Position numbers and translations under genes: made by a program. Of a DNA stretch of 17,410 nucleotides, positions 6,735-14,898 are shown piece after piece. The stretch covers positions 1 to 17,410 of the forward strand of contig JABDLW010000297.1 in NCBI GenBank assembly GCA_013001805.1, written 5' to 3'. Under the pieces are notes generated by a model. The model was given only the letters and a program-made list of their open reading frames with translations. It did not search any database and was not told the DNA's origin. This DNA is from Saprospiraceae bacterium (GTDB taxonomy: Bacteria > Bacteroidota > Bacteroidia > Chitinophagales > Saprospiraceae). Every line of letters begins with the position of its first letter. Position 1 is the first letter of the stretch.

Positions 6735-7079
6735 ATGAAAACCATTAGAGCTATAGCTAAATTGAATATTGATGCAAAAAACCTGACTGAATTTGAGAAA
6801 TATGCGGAGCAATGCGTATATGCAGTAAAAGAAAAGGATCAGGACACCATGCAATACGATTGGTACTACAATGAAGATAAATCAGAATGTATCGTTTTTG
6901 AACAGTATAAAGATTCAGATGCTGTGCTTGAACATTCCGCCAACGTAGCTGAATTTCTGGGTCCATTGCTCGCAGTGTCAACCCTGACATTGAAAGTTTT
7001 TGGAGCACCTTCGCAAACCTTGAAAAAAGCACTAGAAGGATTTCAGGTGGAATACTACAACTTTGAGCTAGGGCTATGA
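6735..7079 (+). CDS. Antibiotic biosynthesis monooxygenase (ABM) / YgiN-like domain protein
   Basis: A 114-residue cytoplasmic protein of the dimeric alpha-beta barrel fold, ABM family. Typical parts are IRAIAKLNIDAKNLTEFEKYAEQCVYAVKEKDQDTMQYDWYYNE in order, then CIVFEQYKDSDAVLEHSANVAEF with H67 in the conserved EH position. Relatives include YgiN-like quinol monooxygenases and cofactor-free monooxygenases of polyketide pathways; many members are of unknown function and the substrate cannot be read here. The ATG at 6735 fits the family start; a TTG at 6717 would add six residues without support. Its 3' end overlaps the end of the convergent symporter gene by 25 bp (7055-7079), so antisense interference between the two transcripts is possible. 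Confidence 0.83.
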   Translation: MKTIRAIAKLNIDAKNLTEFEKYAEQCVYAVKEKDQDTMQYDWYYNEDKSECIVFEQYKDSDAVLEHSANVAEFLGPLLAVSTLTLKVFGAPSQTLKKALEGFQVEYYNFELGL

Positions 7080-8728
7080 GTGGGGGTAGGTTTTTTTAAT
7101 GCGGTATTGTAGAGACCGACACCAAGTAGTGACACAATAGCCCCAACGCCAATCGTTATAAGTCGTCCGCTATCCGCCCATGAGCCGAGAGCCACGATGA
7201 GGAGACCCGTTGCCAGCAGAGCAATACCCAAGATGCGAATGGCAAATTGATTTTCCCCAGATGACTCTGCCTTATCGGTTTTTTGACTCGTTGATGCTGT
7301 GTAGTTGATATTGATTTTTTCGATTTTGGCACGTCGCAGCCATAATTCATACAGGAACAAGATCACCAGGGGGGAAATCACACCCAGCAGCATTTCTTCG
7401 CTTCGATTTAATGCTATGCCAAAAAGGATTGGATGCAAGAACTTAAAATATAAGTTGATGGCCAGGCTGGTCAGCGTGGCAGTGATAATTGACTGAGCAG
7501 TTTGCAGTTTGGAAAATAGGGCCCAGATTGGTGGCGCAAACAGGGGGGCACCAGTTATGGCTCCGACACTAAGTACGACTTCTACTATGCCACCAAAGCG
7601 AGGTACCATCAATGCGACACCGATGGTGATCAGACCAAAGACAATGGTAGACCATCTTGCCACAAGCATGAGTTTTAGCTCGGAGGTTTCTTTTTTTAGT
7701 TTTTTAAATAAATCGTTGGTAAATACGGCTGCTGACATGTTTAGGGTCGTATTGACAGAACTGGCCGTGGCAAAAATCATCCCTCCCAGCATTAATCCCA
7801 GTAAGCCCCTCGGTAAAACGTCTTTACAAATCATAAGGAATGCACCCTCATTTTCTAATCCTGTCAGATCTTGATTTATTCCCCGGTAAATCATCGGAGG
7901 CAGCATCCAGAGTACAGGACTGATAAAATACAATATGCCAAATAGCCAACCTACTTTTTTGGCGTCGGCGGGAGATTTAACACTGGTATAGCGTTGCACA
8001 TAGGCCCAATTTCCCCCTATAAAGATCGTATTGTAAAAAAGAAAAGCGAAAAGGAAAATATAATTGTACTCACCTGAGGTGAGTTGGAAGAAATCGGTGG
8101 GAGCAGAGGTAATAAATTCATTTATTCCACCGATTTTATCCAGAGCGAGTGGAACCACAATTATAACCGCAGCAAAGAGGATGATGAATTGCAGCACGTC
8201 AGTAATAACGACTGCCCATAATCCACCCGCGGTGGTATATGCTATCACCAATAAGCCAAGTAAAATGACCGATAACTCGATAGAGAATCCTGTAGCCACG
8301 TTAAAAAGCTTGGCAACGGGATAGAGAAAAGCCCCGGTTGTGAGAAAACTTAATATGAGAAAAATATAACTGTAAAATTTCTTAAGACGTTGTCCGTAGA
8401 GGTTTCCTAAGAACTCCCCCACGGTAAGCACGTTTGCCGATTTCCAACGTGGGGCAATATAAAAGCCAATGAGCAACCCGCTAATGGCCATCATCCACTG
8501 AATGGTGACAGCTACCCATCCCATGCTATAGGCAATGGAGCCCCAGACAACAAAAGTCCCCGCTGAGAAAAAGCTCATAAACAGCGATAATCCACTCAGC
8601 CACCAGGGTAAGGAGCCACCAGCCGCAAAATAGGATTTAATGTTTTTTCCGGAACGGGTAAATGCCAGACCAACTGCCAGAATCATGACCGAAAAGATGA
8701 GAATTACCAGGTAGTCGAGAAAAGGCAT
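7055..8728 (-). CDS. Sodium:solute symporter (SSS family)
   Basis: A 557-residue inner-membrane transporter of the sodium:solute symporter family, with about 13 hydrophobic segments. Family marks: KSYFAAGGSLPWWLSGLSLFMSFFSAGTFV (residues about 31-60, in short pieces), YTTAGGLWAVVITDVLQ (164-180), WAYVQRYTSVKSPADAKK (241-258), and a GGMIFATASSVNTTLNMSAAVF stretch carrying the small and hydroxyl residues seen in sodium-site helix 8. It should import a small solute with sodium; SSS members carry sugars, amino acids, sialic acids or carboxylates, and sequence alone does not tell which. It is the last gene of the minus-strand cluster, 25 bp after the flavoprotein stop, so the two are very likely co-transcribed and the solute is probably the flavoprotein's substrate or precursor. 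The hydrophilic part near residues 470-495 is a cytoplasmic or periplasmic loop before the last helices. Confidence 0.92.
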   Translation of the reverse strand: MPFLDYLVILIFSVMILAVGLAFTRSGKNIKSYFAAGGSLPWWLSGLSLFMSFFSAGTFVVWGSIAYSMGWVAVTIQWMMAISGLLIGFYIAPRWKSANVLTVGEFLGNLYGQRLKKFYSYIFLILSFLTTGAFLYPVAKLFNVATGFSIELSVILLGLLVIAYTTAGGLWAVVITDVLQFIILFAAVIIVVPLALDKIGGINEFITSAPTDFFQLTSGEYNYIFLFAFLFYNTIFIGGNWAYVQRYTSVKSPADAKKVGWLFGILYFISPVLWMLPPMIYRGINQDLTGLENEGAFLMICKDVLPRGLLGLMLGGMIFATASSVNTTLNMSAAVFTNDLFKKLKKETSELKLMLVARWSTIVFGLITIGVALMVPRFGGIVEVVLSVGAITGAPLFAPPIWALFSKLQTAQSIITATLTSLAINLYFKFLHPILFGIALNRSEEMLLGVISPLVILFLYELWLRRAKIEKININYTASTSQKTDKAESSGENQFAIRILGIALLATGLLIVALGSWADSGRLITIGVGAIVSLLGVGLYNTALKKPTPTHSPSSKL

Positions 8729-8753
8729 AAGGTTATAAAATAAAAAACATGGT

Positions 8754-11030
8754 CTAATAAATGCTCAAACCAAAAATAGCGGCAGGTACATGAGGTTCTG
8801 GTTTTTGCAGCCGAATAATTAGCTGGTTGGTTTTAACGCTATTTTCCAATTTAATTTCACAGTGGGTCTGGTGATTACCGGAGATACTTGTGATTGTTCG
8901 ATTTTGTCCATCCCGGATTTCAAGATTTCTGATAACAAAAGGAACAATGGATTCATCGTGACCCCAGAGCGATGACTCCAGTGGATGGTCCCAGTCAGGA
9001 TCAAAATTGAAAATGAACGCAGTAATAGTTTGCGGTTTTGGCCATTGGATGTTCAATTCCGGATTCTCATCGTTTAAAGCTGCCACAAAACAATTGGCTC
9101 GTATCACCGGCCGGAATATTCCATTCGTTATATTTCCAACATTAAAATTGTTTAATCCCGGATGGATCTTCAGCGCTAGATTTTGACCGTGCGGTCGTCG
9201 TACCGGCACCCAAAATTCGAATGACTCAAAGCCGAGACTGGGGTCGGGATCCTGTCGTCCGTAATTAGAAACAGCCACATTTTGCTTGTTGTATACTGTG
9301 GTCAGACCGCTAATGCGACATTGACTTGATTGCAATGAAATATCTTCATTCTTATCAAAGGCAAGAAATACATAGGAGTCAAATTCCAGGGTCTTATCAA
9401 ACTGGATTTTTGTGGTTTGCTCTCCAGTTTGCAGTGAAAAGTCTTGGCTGTCAATGAGCACATCCGGAGTGAAATTAAATGGCTTGATGCTCTGCATTAA
9501 TCTTACTCTTAAGGTAGTCTCTTTTGTGGCATTTGCCCGAATTTCAAAGGAGGGAATCTGTCCTGCCGTCAGTGGGATTAATTGGGCCGATCCAAATGTA
9601 AGTTGTTGCCAGTCACCATTTGCCGGTAGTTCCGCCAGATTCAGTGTGCTGGATGCTGTAATCGTCGCCGAATGCATCAAATCAGTGGAGTCGTTGAGGT
9701 GTGCATGTGGAATATATTGGCCTGTTTTTAGTAGCGCTTGCTGAAACATTTCCATACGGTTTTCCCACAGCAAATCTTTTGGCACCCAGTTATTTTTAAT
9801 GCAGTGGGCTGCCGCCACACCAACTGCCTGAGCACCATGGGCGCAGGTGGCCATGACCCGGGTTGATGCCATCGCTACATGACTGCAACTGATAATTCGT
9901 CCAGCCAGGAAAAGATTGTCGATGTTTTTACTAAACATAGTGCGGTAAGGAATTTCATAAACCCCTTTGCTGTGCCATTGATTGCAGCCGGGTTTTTCGC
10001 TGAAAATGCCGTCAGCAGGGTGCAGGTCGATTGCCCAACCACCGTGTGCCACCGCATCTTTAAATTTTACCTGATTTACCAGATCAGCTTGTTTTAAAAT
10101 ATAGGGCCCTTCAAAACGGCGACTCTCCCGTTTACCCGGTATCTGACCTACCCATTCCAGGGTGAGGTTTTCCGCCTCAGGAAAATTTCCCGAATTTTTA
10201 ATATAGTCCCAGACTCCATAAACTACTTTCCATAATTCCCATTTGATGGTCTCGGTTTCGTGCACGGTATCCAGTCGCCCTCCATATTCAATCCACCATA
10301 AAAAACATCCGTGTTCTTTTACATTAAATTTTCTATAACGTGGTATTTTGGTAATATCCTTTAAGGCATATGATGGAGCCACATATCTAACCGGATGCCC
10401 CAGGTCCTTGCTCATAAAGTATATCGAATGACCCAGCAGCTCACCGTATTCTTTGCTGGGAGCAAAAGGCTCATTAAATTCGGAAGCAGCTTCGGCGCCC
10501 ATGCGAAATGCCGCACCGGACAAAAAGCCCACAATGCCGTCACCAGAGGCATCGCAAAACAGTGGCGCAGTCAGATGATATTCCGTAGAATTTTGTGCGC
10601 AAAAAGCCCTCACCGAAGAAATAGTGTCTTTTGTTACTTTATCCACCGCATAAACAGCGGTATTTAGGAGAAGGGTAATATTGCCTTCTTCGACCACTTT
10701 TTCCAGAAGGATGGTATCCAGTATCAGGGAATTTCCTTCGCGATTACGGAAAAGATTTTCTAACAGTATTTCGTCAATAACTCCCCCCTCGCGGGCCCAA
10801 CGATTATTATTTCCCATGTGGGAAGTGGCACCTAATATCCAAAGGCGTACTTCACTCGAAGCGTTTCCTCCCAACACCGGGCGGTCCTGTACAAGTACCA
10901 CTTTTATTCCGGCCCGGGCAGCAGTGATCGCACAGCAGACTCCTGCCATGCCCCCGCCGACTACGACAAGATCGGTGACAATGTTTTTCGTGCTCAGTTT
11001 TCGGCTATGAGCGGCTGGTTCAATAATCAT
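8754..11030 (-). CDS. Large FAD-dependent oxidoreductase (FAD_oxidored family)
   Basis: A 758-residue flavoprotein. The N-terminal FAD-binding Rossmann motif is VVVGGGMAGVCCAITAARAG (about residues 22-41), followed by VQDRPVLGGNASSEVRLW, the characteristic LGGNASSE motif of the FAD_oxidored group, and near residues 395-420 a second flavin region (NLFLAGRIISCSHVAMASTRVMAT). Residues 1 to about 450 form this catalytic part. The remaining 300 residues are beta-rich and lack the flavin motifs; they resemble carbohydrate-binding or discoidin-like sandwich domains, a fusion common in such proteins of Bacteroidota and Planctomycetota. No signal peptide is evident. Members of this group are mostly uncharacterised; the reaction is probably oxidation of an alcohol or amine. 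It follows the RidA-like gene by 124 bp and precedes the symporter by 25 bp, all on one strand, which supports a shared catabolic task. Confidence 0.87.
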   Translation of the reverse strand: MIIEPAAHSRKLSTKNIVTDLVVVGGGMAGVCCAITAARAGIKVVLVQDRPVLGGNASSEVRLWILGATSHMGNNNRWAREGGVIDEILLENLFRNREGNSLILDTILLEKVVEEGNITLLLNTAVYAVDKVTKDTISSVRAFCAQNSTEYHLTAPLFCDASGDGIVGFLSGAAFRMGAEAASEFNEPFAPSKEYGELLGHSIYFMSKDLGHPVRYVAPSYALKDITKIPRYRKFNVKEHGCFLWWIEYGGRLDTVHETETIKWELWKVVYGVWDYIKNSGNFPEAENLTLEWVGQIPGKRESRRFEGPYILKQADLVNQVKFKDAVAHGGWAIDLHPADGIFSEKPGCNQWHSKGVYEIPYRTMFSKNIDNLFLAGRIISCSHVAMASTRVMATCAHGAQAVGVAAAHCIKNNWVPKDLLWENRMEMFQQALLKTGQYIPHAHLNDSTDLMHSATITASSTLNLAELPANGDWQQLTFGSAQLIPLTAGQIPSFEIRANATKETTLRVRLMQSIKPFNFTPDVLIDSQDFSLQTGEQTTKIQFDKTLEFDSYVFLAFDKNEDISLQSSQCRISGLTTVYNKQNVAVSNYGRQDPDPSLGFESFEFWVPVRRPHGQNLALKIHPGLNNFNVGNITNGIFRPVIRANCFVAALNDENPELNIQWPKPQTITAFIFNFDPDWDHPLESSLWGHDESIVPFVIRNLEIRDGQNRTITSISGNHQTHCEIKLENSVKTNQLIIRLQKPEPHVPAAIFGLSIY

Positions 11031-11154
11031 GAATTAGATTAACTCGATGGATTTAATGTTGGTGAATGTACTGGTTTTTCGGCTCATTCAGGCAGTGACA
11101 TTTCTTATTCTCCGCGGTTATTATTACAGGGTGGCGACGACAGAACAGACACTT

Positions 11155-11922
11155 TCAATTCTGGATGTCAATGCAAAGTTCTTGTCTCACACCCCGGGCA
11201 TCCATTTCAAAAGCAAGTCCCTGAATGGGAGGATTGCAAAAATACCAGTTGACTCCATGTCTCACTGCTTCACCGATTGGACTGTAAATTGTATCGACCA
11301 GAAAGGATCGAATTGAATAGCTGGTGTATACATTCAGACTGGTGACATCTTCCCACTTAAGAAGCAACCCATCTAGCCGTTCCTGCATCACTTGCATCAC
11401 GGTGGAAGCTTTTTCTTTTAATGCGTCTACGGTATCTTCTCCAGGGCGAATAATAGCAGTGGGAGAGAGATCGGATTGATCCACCAGGTCGCCGGCTCCG
11501 GCTATAATAAAAGTGGGGAAAGTGTGTTGATTTATTGCAGGAACTGTATAGGAAAACGCATACAAAATGGGTTCCGCCGGTTGGAGGATAGCTGGAGCCA
11601 CATTGGTCCGGGCGATGGGATTCATGTCATCCAGGAGCAAACCCCATCGATTTAAGACTGCCTGATACGATTGATTAAATTCCATAAAGCCCGGAAAACT
11701 CAATGGTGCGGGTATCCGGAGTTCCATAGCACATATAGCTTGTGATGGCCGGTCTATCGAGTTAAGAAAATGCACTATCTTTTCCAAACCCATCTTTAAG
11801 GGAAGGGGCCGAAGCATCTTGGCACGTATAATCTCAAAACCGGGCATCGCAGCAACACCACTGGAATAAGGAGCGATGCCTCTTAAAAAACGGTAGTTGC
11901 CTTGGAGGTGATCAATGAGCAT
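11155..11922 (-). CDS. RidA/YjgF-related deaminase, resembling 2-amino-5-chloromuconate deaminase CnbZ
   Basis: A 255-residue protein. The second half (about 134-253) has the RidA/YjgF pattern: FIIAGAGDLV, IIRPGEDTVDALKEKASTVM, VTSLNVYTSYSI, and the closing FEMDARGVRQEL. The first half (GNYRFLRGIAPYSSGVAAMPGFEI, in pieces, and NPIARTNVAP) is a distinct conserved region. From memory this two-part layout matches proteins named CnbZ, a 2-aminomuconate-type deaminase from chloronitrobenzene-degrading Comamonas; no search was possible, and the family contains many members in non-degraders. RidA proteins hydrolyse reactive enamines and imines. Next to a flavoprotein oxidase-like enzyme and a symporter, a role in clearing an imine product or deaminating an intermediate is plausible. 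It is the gene upstream of the flavoprotein on the minus strand. Confidence 0.7.
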   Translation of the reverse strand: MLIDHLQGNYRFLRGIAPYSSGVAAMPGFEIIRAKMLRPLPLKMGLEKIVHFLNSIDRPSQAICAMELRIPAPLSFPGFMEFNQSYQAVLNRWGLLLDDMNPIARTNVAPAILQPAEPILYAFSYTVPAINQHTFPTFIIAGAGDLVDQSDLSPTAIIRPGEDTVDALKEKASTVMQVMQERLDGLLLKWEDVTSLNVYTSYSIRSFLVDTIYSPIGEAVRHGVNWYFCNPPIQGLAFEMDARGVRQELCIDIQN

Positions 11923-12064
11923 ATTAGTTTTTTAATCCGATTTTGTGATCCGACAACTGCACCATAAAATCAAGTGCAATTATCAAAGATCCAGTCGCGA
12001 GAAATTACTTGTTTCCCGGAACAGCTTTTAAATTAAATATCTATGATATCGCTAATGAATTCGA

Positions 12065-13075
12065 TTAGCTACCACTAAAATTGATGAATTCTTCATCTAA
12101 TTGCTGTCTGGTTCGCCCACCGTCGTAAATCATCACGCGAAACTTAAAAAGAGCAGATTCGCCTGGTTGCAGAATTAATTGTCGCTTTTGTGGGTTTTGT
12201 AATCCACGACCTTTCTGATAATCATACTGTCCCAAAGGATTAGCGGCAAAACATCCGTAACCTCTGGCATGCCAATATGCGGGAAAATTAATACTTGCCG
12301 GGTGGTGGAATATTGCAATACCAATTTTCTGCTCATCCTTTTCACCCTCCAAACGGACCCATGCTGACCGCTTGGCCCAAATGTTTTGTTCGGTTTTTTC
12401 CCCCTCCGCATTCAGATATTCACCGGTGCTCTCGAAAAGTGTACCGTTGGCATCTTCGGCCAGCCAATCTGCGACACGAATTGCAAACATTCCTTCCTTG
12501 GTATCTTCAAAATGGACCACGGTATCCAGGGGTGACAGATGGATGCTAAAATCGATCCGATATGCATCCTTTTCGACAACAAATTCCATGATCCTTTCTT
12601 CTCTGAGCAGTGCCTGATTGTTCTTGTCAATCCAGTGACTAATGGCACCCATTCTTGCTGTGTTTTTACTTGTGGTCATCTCTGGAATGTCCACATGTCT
12701 GATTTGTGGCAGTTTGGTAGCCATTGTCAGTGGCGGCTTATCGTGTGCATTTGCCCAAAAACTATTTCCATTTACTTCCCCGTTACTGCCATAAGTGAAG
12801 GAAATACCGGTATGATGTGGATGATCGTGACTTTCTCCAGTCACTTCAGTAAAAGGATAGCTTCGGGTGATCATTTCTCCGGATGGAGACATGACGGGAA
12901 AAAGTATGGGTTTGGATAAATGATCGCCATATTGATAGGTCGTAATCAAACGACCGTTATTCACAATATCGATCTTTCCATCATGTTTAATAAATGAGAT
13001 TTGGTCAGTTGACCTCCCACTAAAAACCATCACAGTGATACAGGATAGCATGATGGGGTGAAATATCCGTTGCAT
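12065..13075 (-). CDS. Exported DUF6807 (PmoA-like) protein
   Basis: A 336-residue protein counted from the ATG at 13075; a TTG at 13087 would add four residues. Residues 1-20 are a signal peptide (MQRIFHPIMLSCITVMVFSG), so it acts in the periplasm or is anchored there. The family pattern is clear: KPILFPVMSPSGEMITRSYPF, the histidine cluster ESHDHPHHTGISFTYG (H83, H85, H87, H88), VNGNSFWA, GMFAIRVADWLAE, and near the end AYWHARGYGCFAANPLG. It belongs to DUF6807, annotated in databases as PmoA-like although no methane monooxygenase activity is known. Bacteroidota and Planctomycetota members often sit with sugar-related oxidoreductases; the fold suggests a beta-sandwich related to sugar mutarotases and the histidines suggest a metal or ligand site. 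It heads the minus-strand cluster, 142 bp before the RidA-like gene; co-transcription is likely but not proven. Confidence 0.85.
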   Translation of the reverse strand: MQRIFHPIMLSCITVMVFSGRSTDQISFIKHDGKIDIVNNGRLITTYQYGDHLSKPILFPVMSPSGEMITRSYPFTEVTGESHDHPHHTGISFTYGSNGEVNGNSFWANAHDKPPLTMATKLPQIRHVDIPEMTTSKNTARMGAISHWIDKNNQALLREERIMEFVVEKDAYRIDFSIHLSPLDTVVHFEDTKEGMFAIRVADWLAEDANGTLFESTGEYLNAEGEKTEQNIWAKRSAWVRLEGEKDEQKIGIAIFHHPASINFPAYWHARGYGCFAANPLGQYDYQKGRGLQNPQKRQLILQPGESALFKFRVMIYDGGRTRQQLDEEFINFSGS

Positions 13076-13367
13076 TATAGTGCTCAATGGTTTTAGTGTT
13101 TTGCGTTGAATTCAAAATCTTTCATCCTCAGTCGCATCAGGAGTAACCTTTAATAAATTTTGTATCCGGTAAGTTATGAAACAAAATGCACTACGTCGTT
13201 TAGAATACTTTCTTCCATCGAAAGAATAAACTTGATTGAGCAGTTTTCTCTTGCTGGAATGTAATTGAATATTGGTCTTTAATGAAACAACCATACCTTA
13301 GTCAGTTAACAAGGATGAGGAGGACAGCCGTGTTTTGTGAGGCCAGCATTTTATTTATTTCTGACTG

Positions 13368-13706
13368 ATGTATCACATATATGTAATTGAATTATCAAAA
13401 CGAGTATTCACTGAAAGTGCAAAATTTAGGGCTGCAAACCCGCAGTTTAATGGTGTCCTGGAATGCCTGTATGTAGGAATGACCAGCAAAACACCTAAAG
13501 AGCGTCTTGAGCAACATAAGTCGGGCCACAGAAATCTGCGAGGTCACAATATTTCTTCCGGAATAGTATATAAATACGGGAAATATTTGCGCCCGAGTTT
13601 GTACAATCATATTCAACCGGTCAAAACCAAAGCGGAAGCTCTTGCTCTGGAAAAGAGCCTGGCGCTGGAATTACGCAGGAAACGATATGCGGTCTGGTTT
13701 AACTGA
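13368..13706 (+). CDS. Small GIY-YIG-domain protein
   Basis: A 112-residue protein with the GIY-YIG nuclease fold. The two signature strands are HIYVIEL (residues 3-9, with Y5) and CLYVGMTSKTPKERLEQHK (33-51, with Y35, G37 and the catalytic-position R46); the later KTKAEALALEKSLALELRRKRYAVWFN carries the glutamate in the family's metal-binding helix (E90 or E95). Between the motifs lies an insertion (residues 10-32) longer than in UvrC-type domains. It could cut DNA, but many small members have no known activity. The start at 13368 is the only ATG that keeps the first signature strand. It stands alone on the + strand between two minus-strand genes, and its stop is 22 bp from the end of the convergent ankyrin gene. 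Confidence 0.75.
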   Translation: MYHIYVIELSKRVFTESAKFRAANPQFNGVLECLYVGMTSKTPKERLEQHKSGHRNLRGHNISSGIVYKYGKYLRPSLYNHIQPVKTKAEALALEKSLALELRRKRYAVWFN

Positions 13707-13728
13707 TTTGCATGCCAGTCTATTTGTT

Positions 13729-14592
13729 TTAGACCCGGGTAGCAGTCACAATAGGCACCGGATCATAAATAGTCAATGATTCTACCCGGTCATTTTTGAC
13801 TGTAAAATTGATTTTGACCGACGGTGCACCGCCGGGAGCAAAACTGTGGGTGTCTACCCGCAGCAGACTACGAGCGGTATAATCGGCACGCGCCAGGGAT
13901 AAGATATTCATTCCGTTGATAGCGACATTAAAATAGTCTTCCGGACCATCTCCGAAAACATATTTCCCCAGATATTTTTCCCGTTCTTCTTCGGTAATAT
14001 CCAAGGATGTGGCTGCGATGTCGGCATCACCAAGTTCAGTCAAATAGGCCACAAGTGATTCCTGAACCTGTTTTTCCTCGCCTTCCACGTTTTTTCTCCT
14101 CAGCCGCATAGTGGCGTGATGCATTAGGGTAAAACCATGTGGTCCTAACATTCTTTGTATTCCGGGCATCGCTTCGATCATGGCTTTGACTGCATTTACC
14201 TTTCCCAGCATGGCGAAAGCAAAAATATCCGGCCGGGCTCCATACTCGATTAAGAATTCAGCTATGTCTTTCCTGCCCATATGTGCTGCTGCACCCAGAG
14301 CAGTTTCCACATCACCAAACCCCCAATCATGGGATGCTTTGGCCAACTCCGGCTGATTTGTAACCAGCTCTTTAACTACATCAAATTGGGTATGGGCGGC
14401 ACCGACCACCTTTCGAATAAGATCCGCATCTGTGGTCGGATAAGAAGCACTAATGCCTGGATTTAGGTTGTTATCCGGACCATGTCCGTTCTTATTTTTC
14501 TGGACAATTACTTTACTATAGGATAAAACTGGTAACGCTCCAAAAATGGACAAAGCGGATGTTCCGATGAAGTCACGTCTGTTTTTAAGCAT
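13729..14592 (-). CDS. Tat-exported ankyrin-repeat protein with DUF3471-like C-terminal domain
   Basis: A 287-residue protein. The N-terminus NRRDFIGTSALSIFGALP carries a twin-arginine (R5-R6) signal with a short hydrophobic core, so the folded protein is probably exported by the Tat system. Residues about 55-175 form three to four ankyrin repeats (ETALGAAAHMGRKDIAEFLIEYGARPDIFAFAMLGKVNAVKAMIE, in order), a helix-loop scaffold for protein binding. Residues about 195-287 (LGKYVFG, FNVAINGMNILSL, INFTVKNDRVESLTIYDP) resemble the small DUF3471 beta barrel found at the end of class C beta-lactamase-like proteins. The pairing of the two is unusual. No catalytic residues are visible, so a binding role is likely. 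It is transcribed away from the LuxR-type gene, with a 306-bp shared upstream region. Confidence 0.78.
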   Translation of the reverse strand: MLKNRRDFIGTSALSIFGALPVLSYSKVIVQKNKNGHGPDNNLNPGISASYPTTDADLIRKVVGAAHTQFDVVKELVTNQPELAKASHDWGFGDVETALGAAAHMGRKDIAEFLIEYGARPDIFAFAMLGKVNAVKAMIEAMPGIQRMLGPHGFTLMHHATMRLRRKNVEGEEKQVQESLVAYLTELGDADIAATSLDITEEEREKYLGKYVFGDGPEDYFNVAINGMNILSLARADYTARSLLRVDTHSFAPGGAPSVKINFTVKNDRVESLTIYDPVPIVTATRV

Positions 14593-14898
14593 GTCAACTT
14601 GATTTAGTTAATGAGACAATCAATAAGTCGTTGATAATCAGTAGCAATTTACGTAAATATCCATTGTCATACACAGCATCTGCAGACTTCGGGACTGCCA
14701 AATAGATGGACGTAGTTCTCCACTTGACGAACGACCATTTTTCTCATGTAGTTACATTTTTGCCACTCGGAAAGAAAAACCGTCCATTGGCTTTGGTTTT
14801 AGATCCATTGGGAAAATCGGGGACAAAAGCTGCCGCCATGGTCTGTACTTTAAAGTATCCGTTTAGAAATAACCAATTGAATTAAACACTGAACCGAA
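14593..14898. other. Divergent regulatory region between ankyrin and LuxR-type genes
   Basis: No gene is seen in these 306 bp. They hold two perfect 12-bp palindromes: atttacgtaaat at 14647-14658, 55 bp before the ankyrin start, and tactttaaagta at 14846-14857, 41 bp before the LuxR-type start. Both promoters must lie here; no standard Bacteroidota promoter box was recognised with confidence. Confidence 0.45.

Noticed and set aside
12175..12919. Overlapping open frames on both strands within the DUF6807 gene
   Set aside because: They are shadows of a strongly supported coding frame with the family's histidine cluster.
13112..13294. 60-codon minus-strand frame upstream of the DUF6807 gene
   Set aside because: No motif, signal or family pattern; it lies where a promoter and leader are expected.
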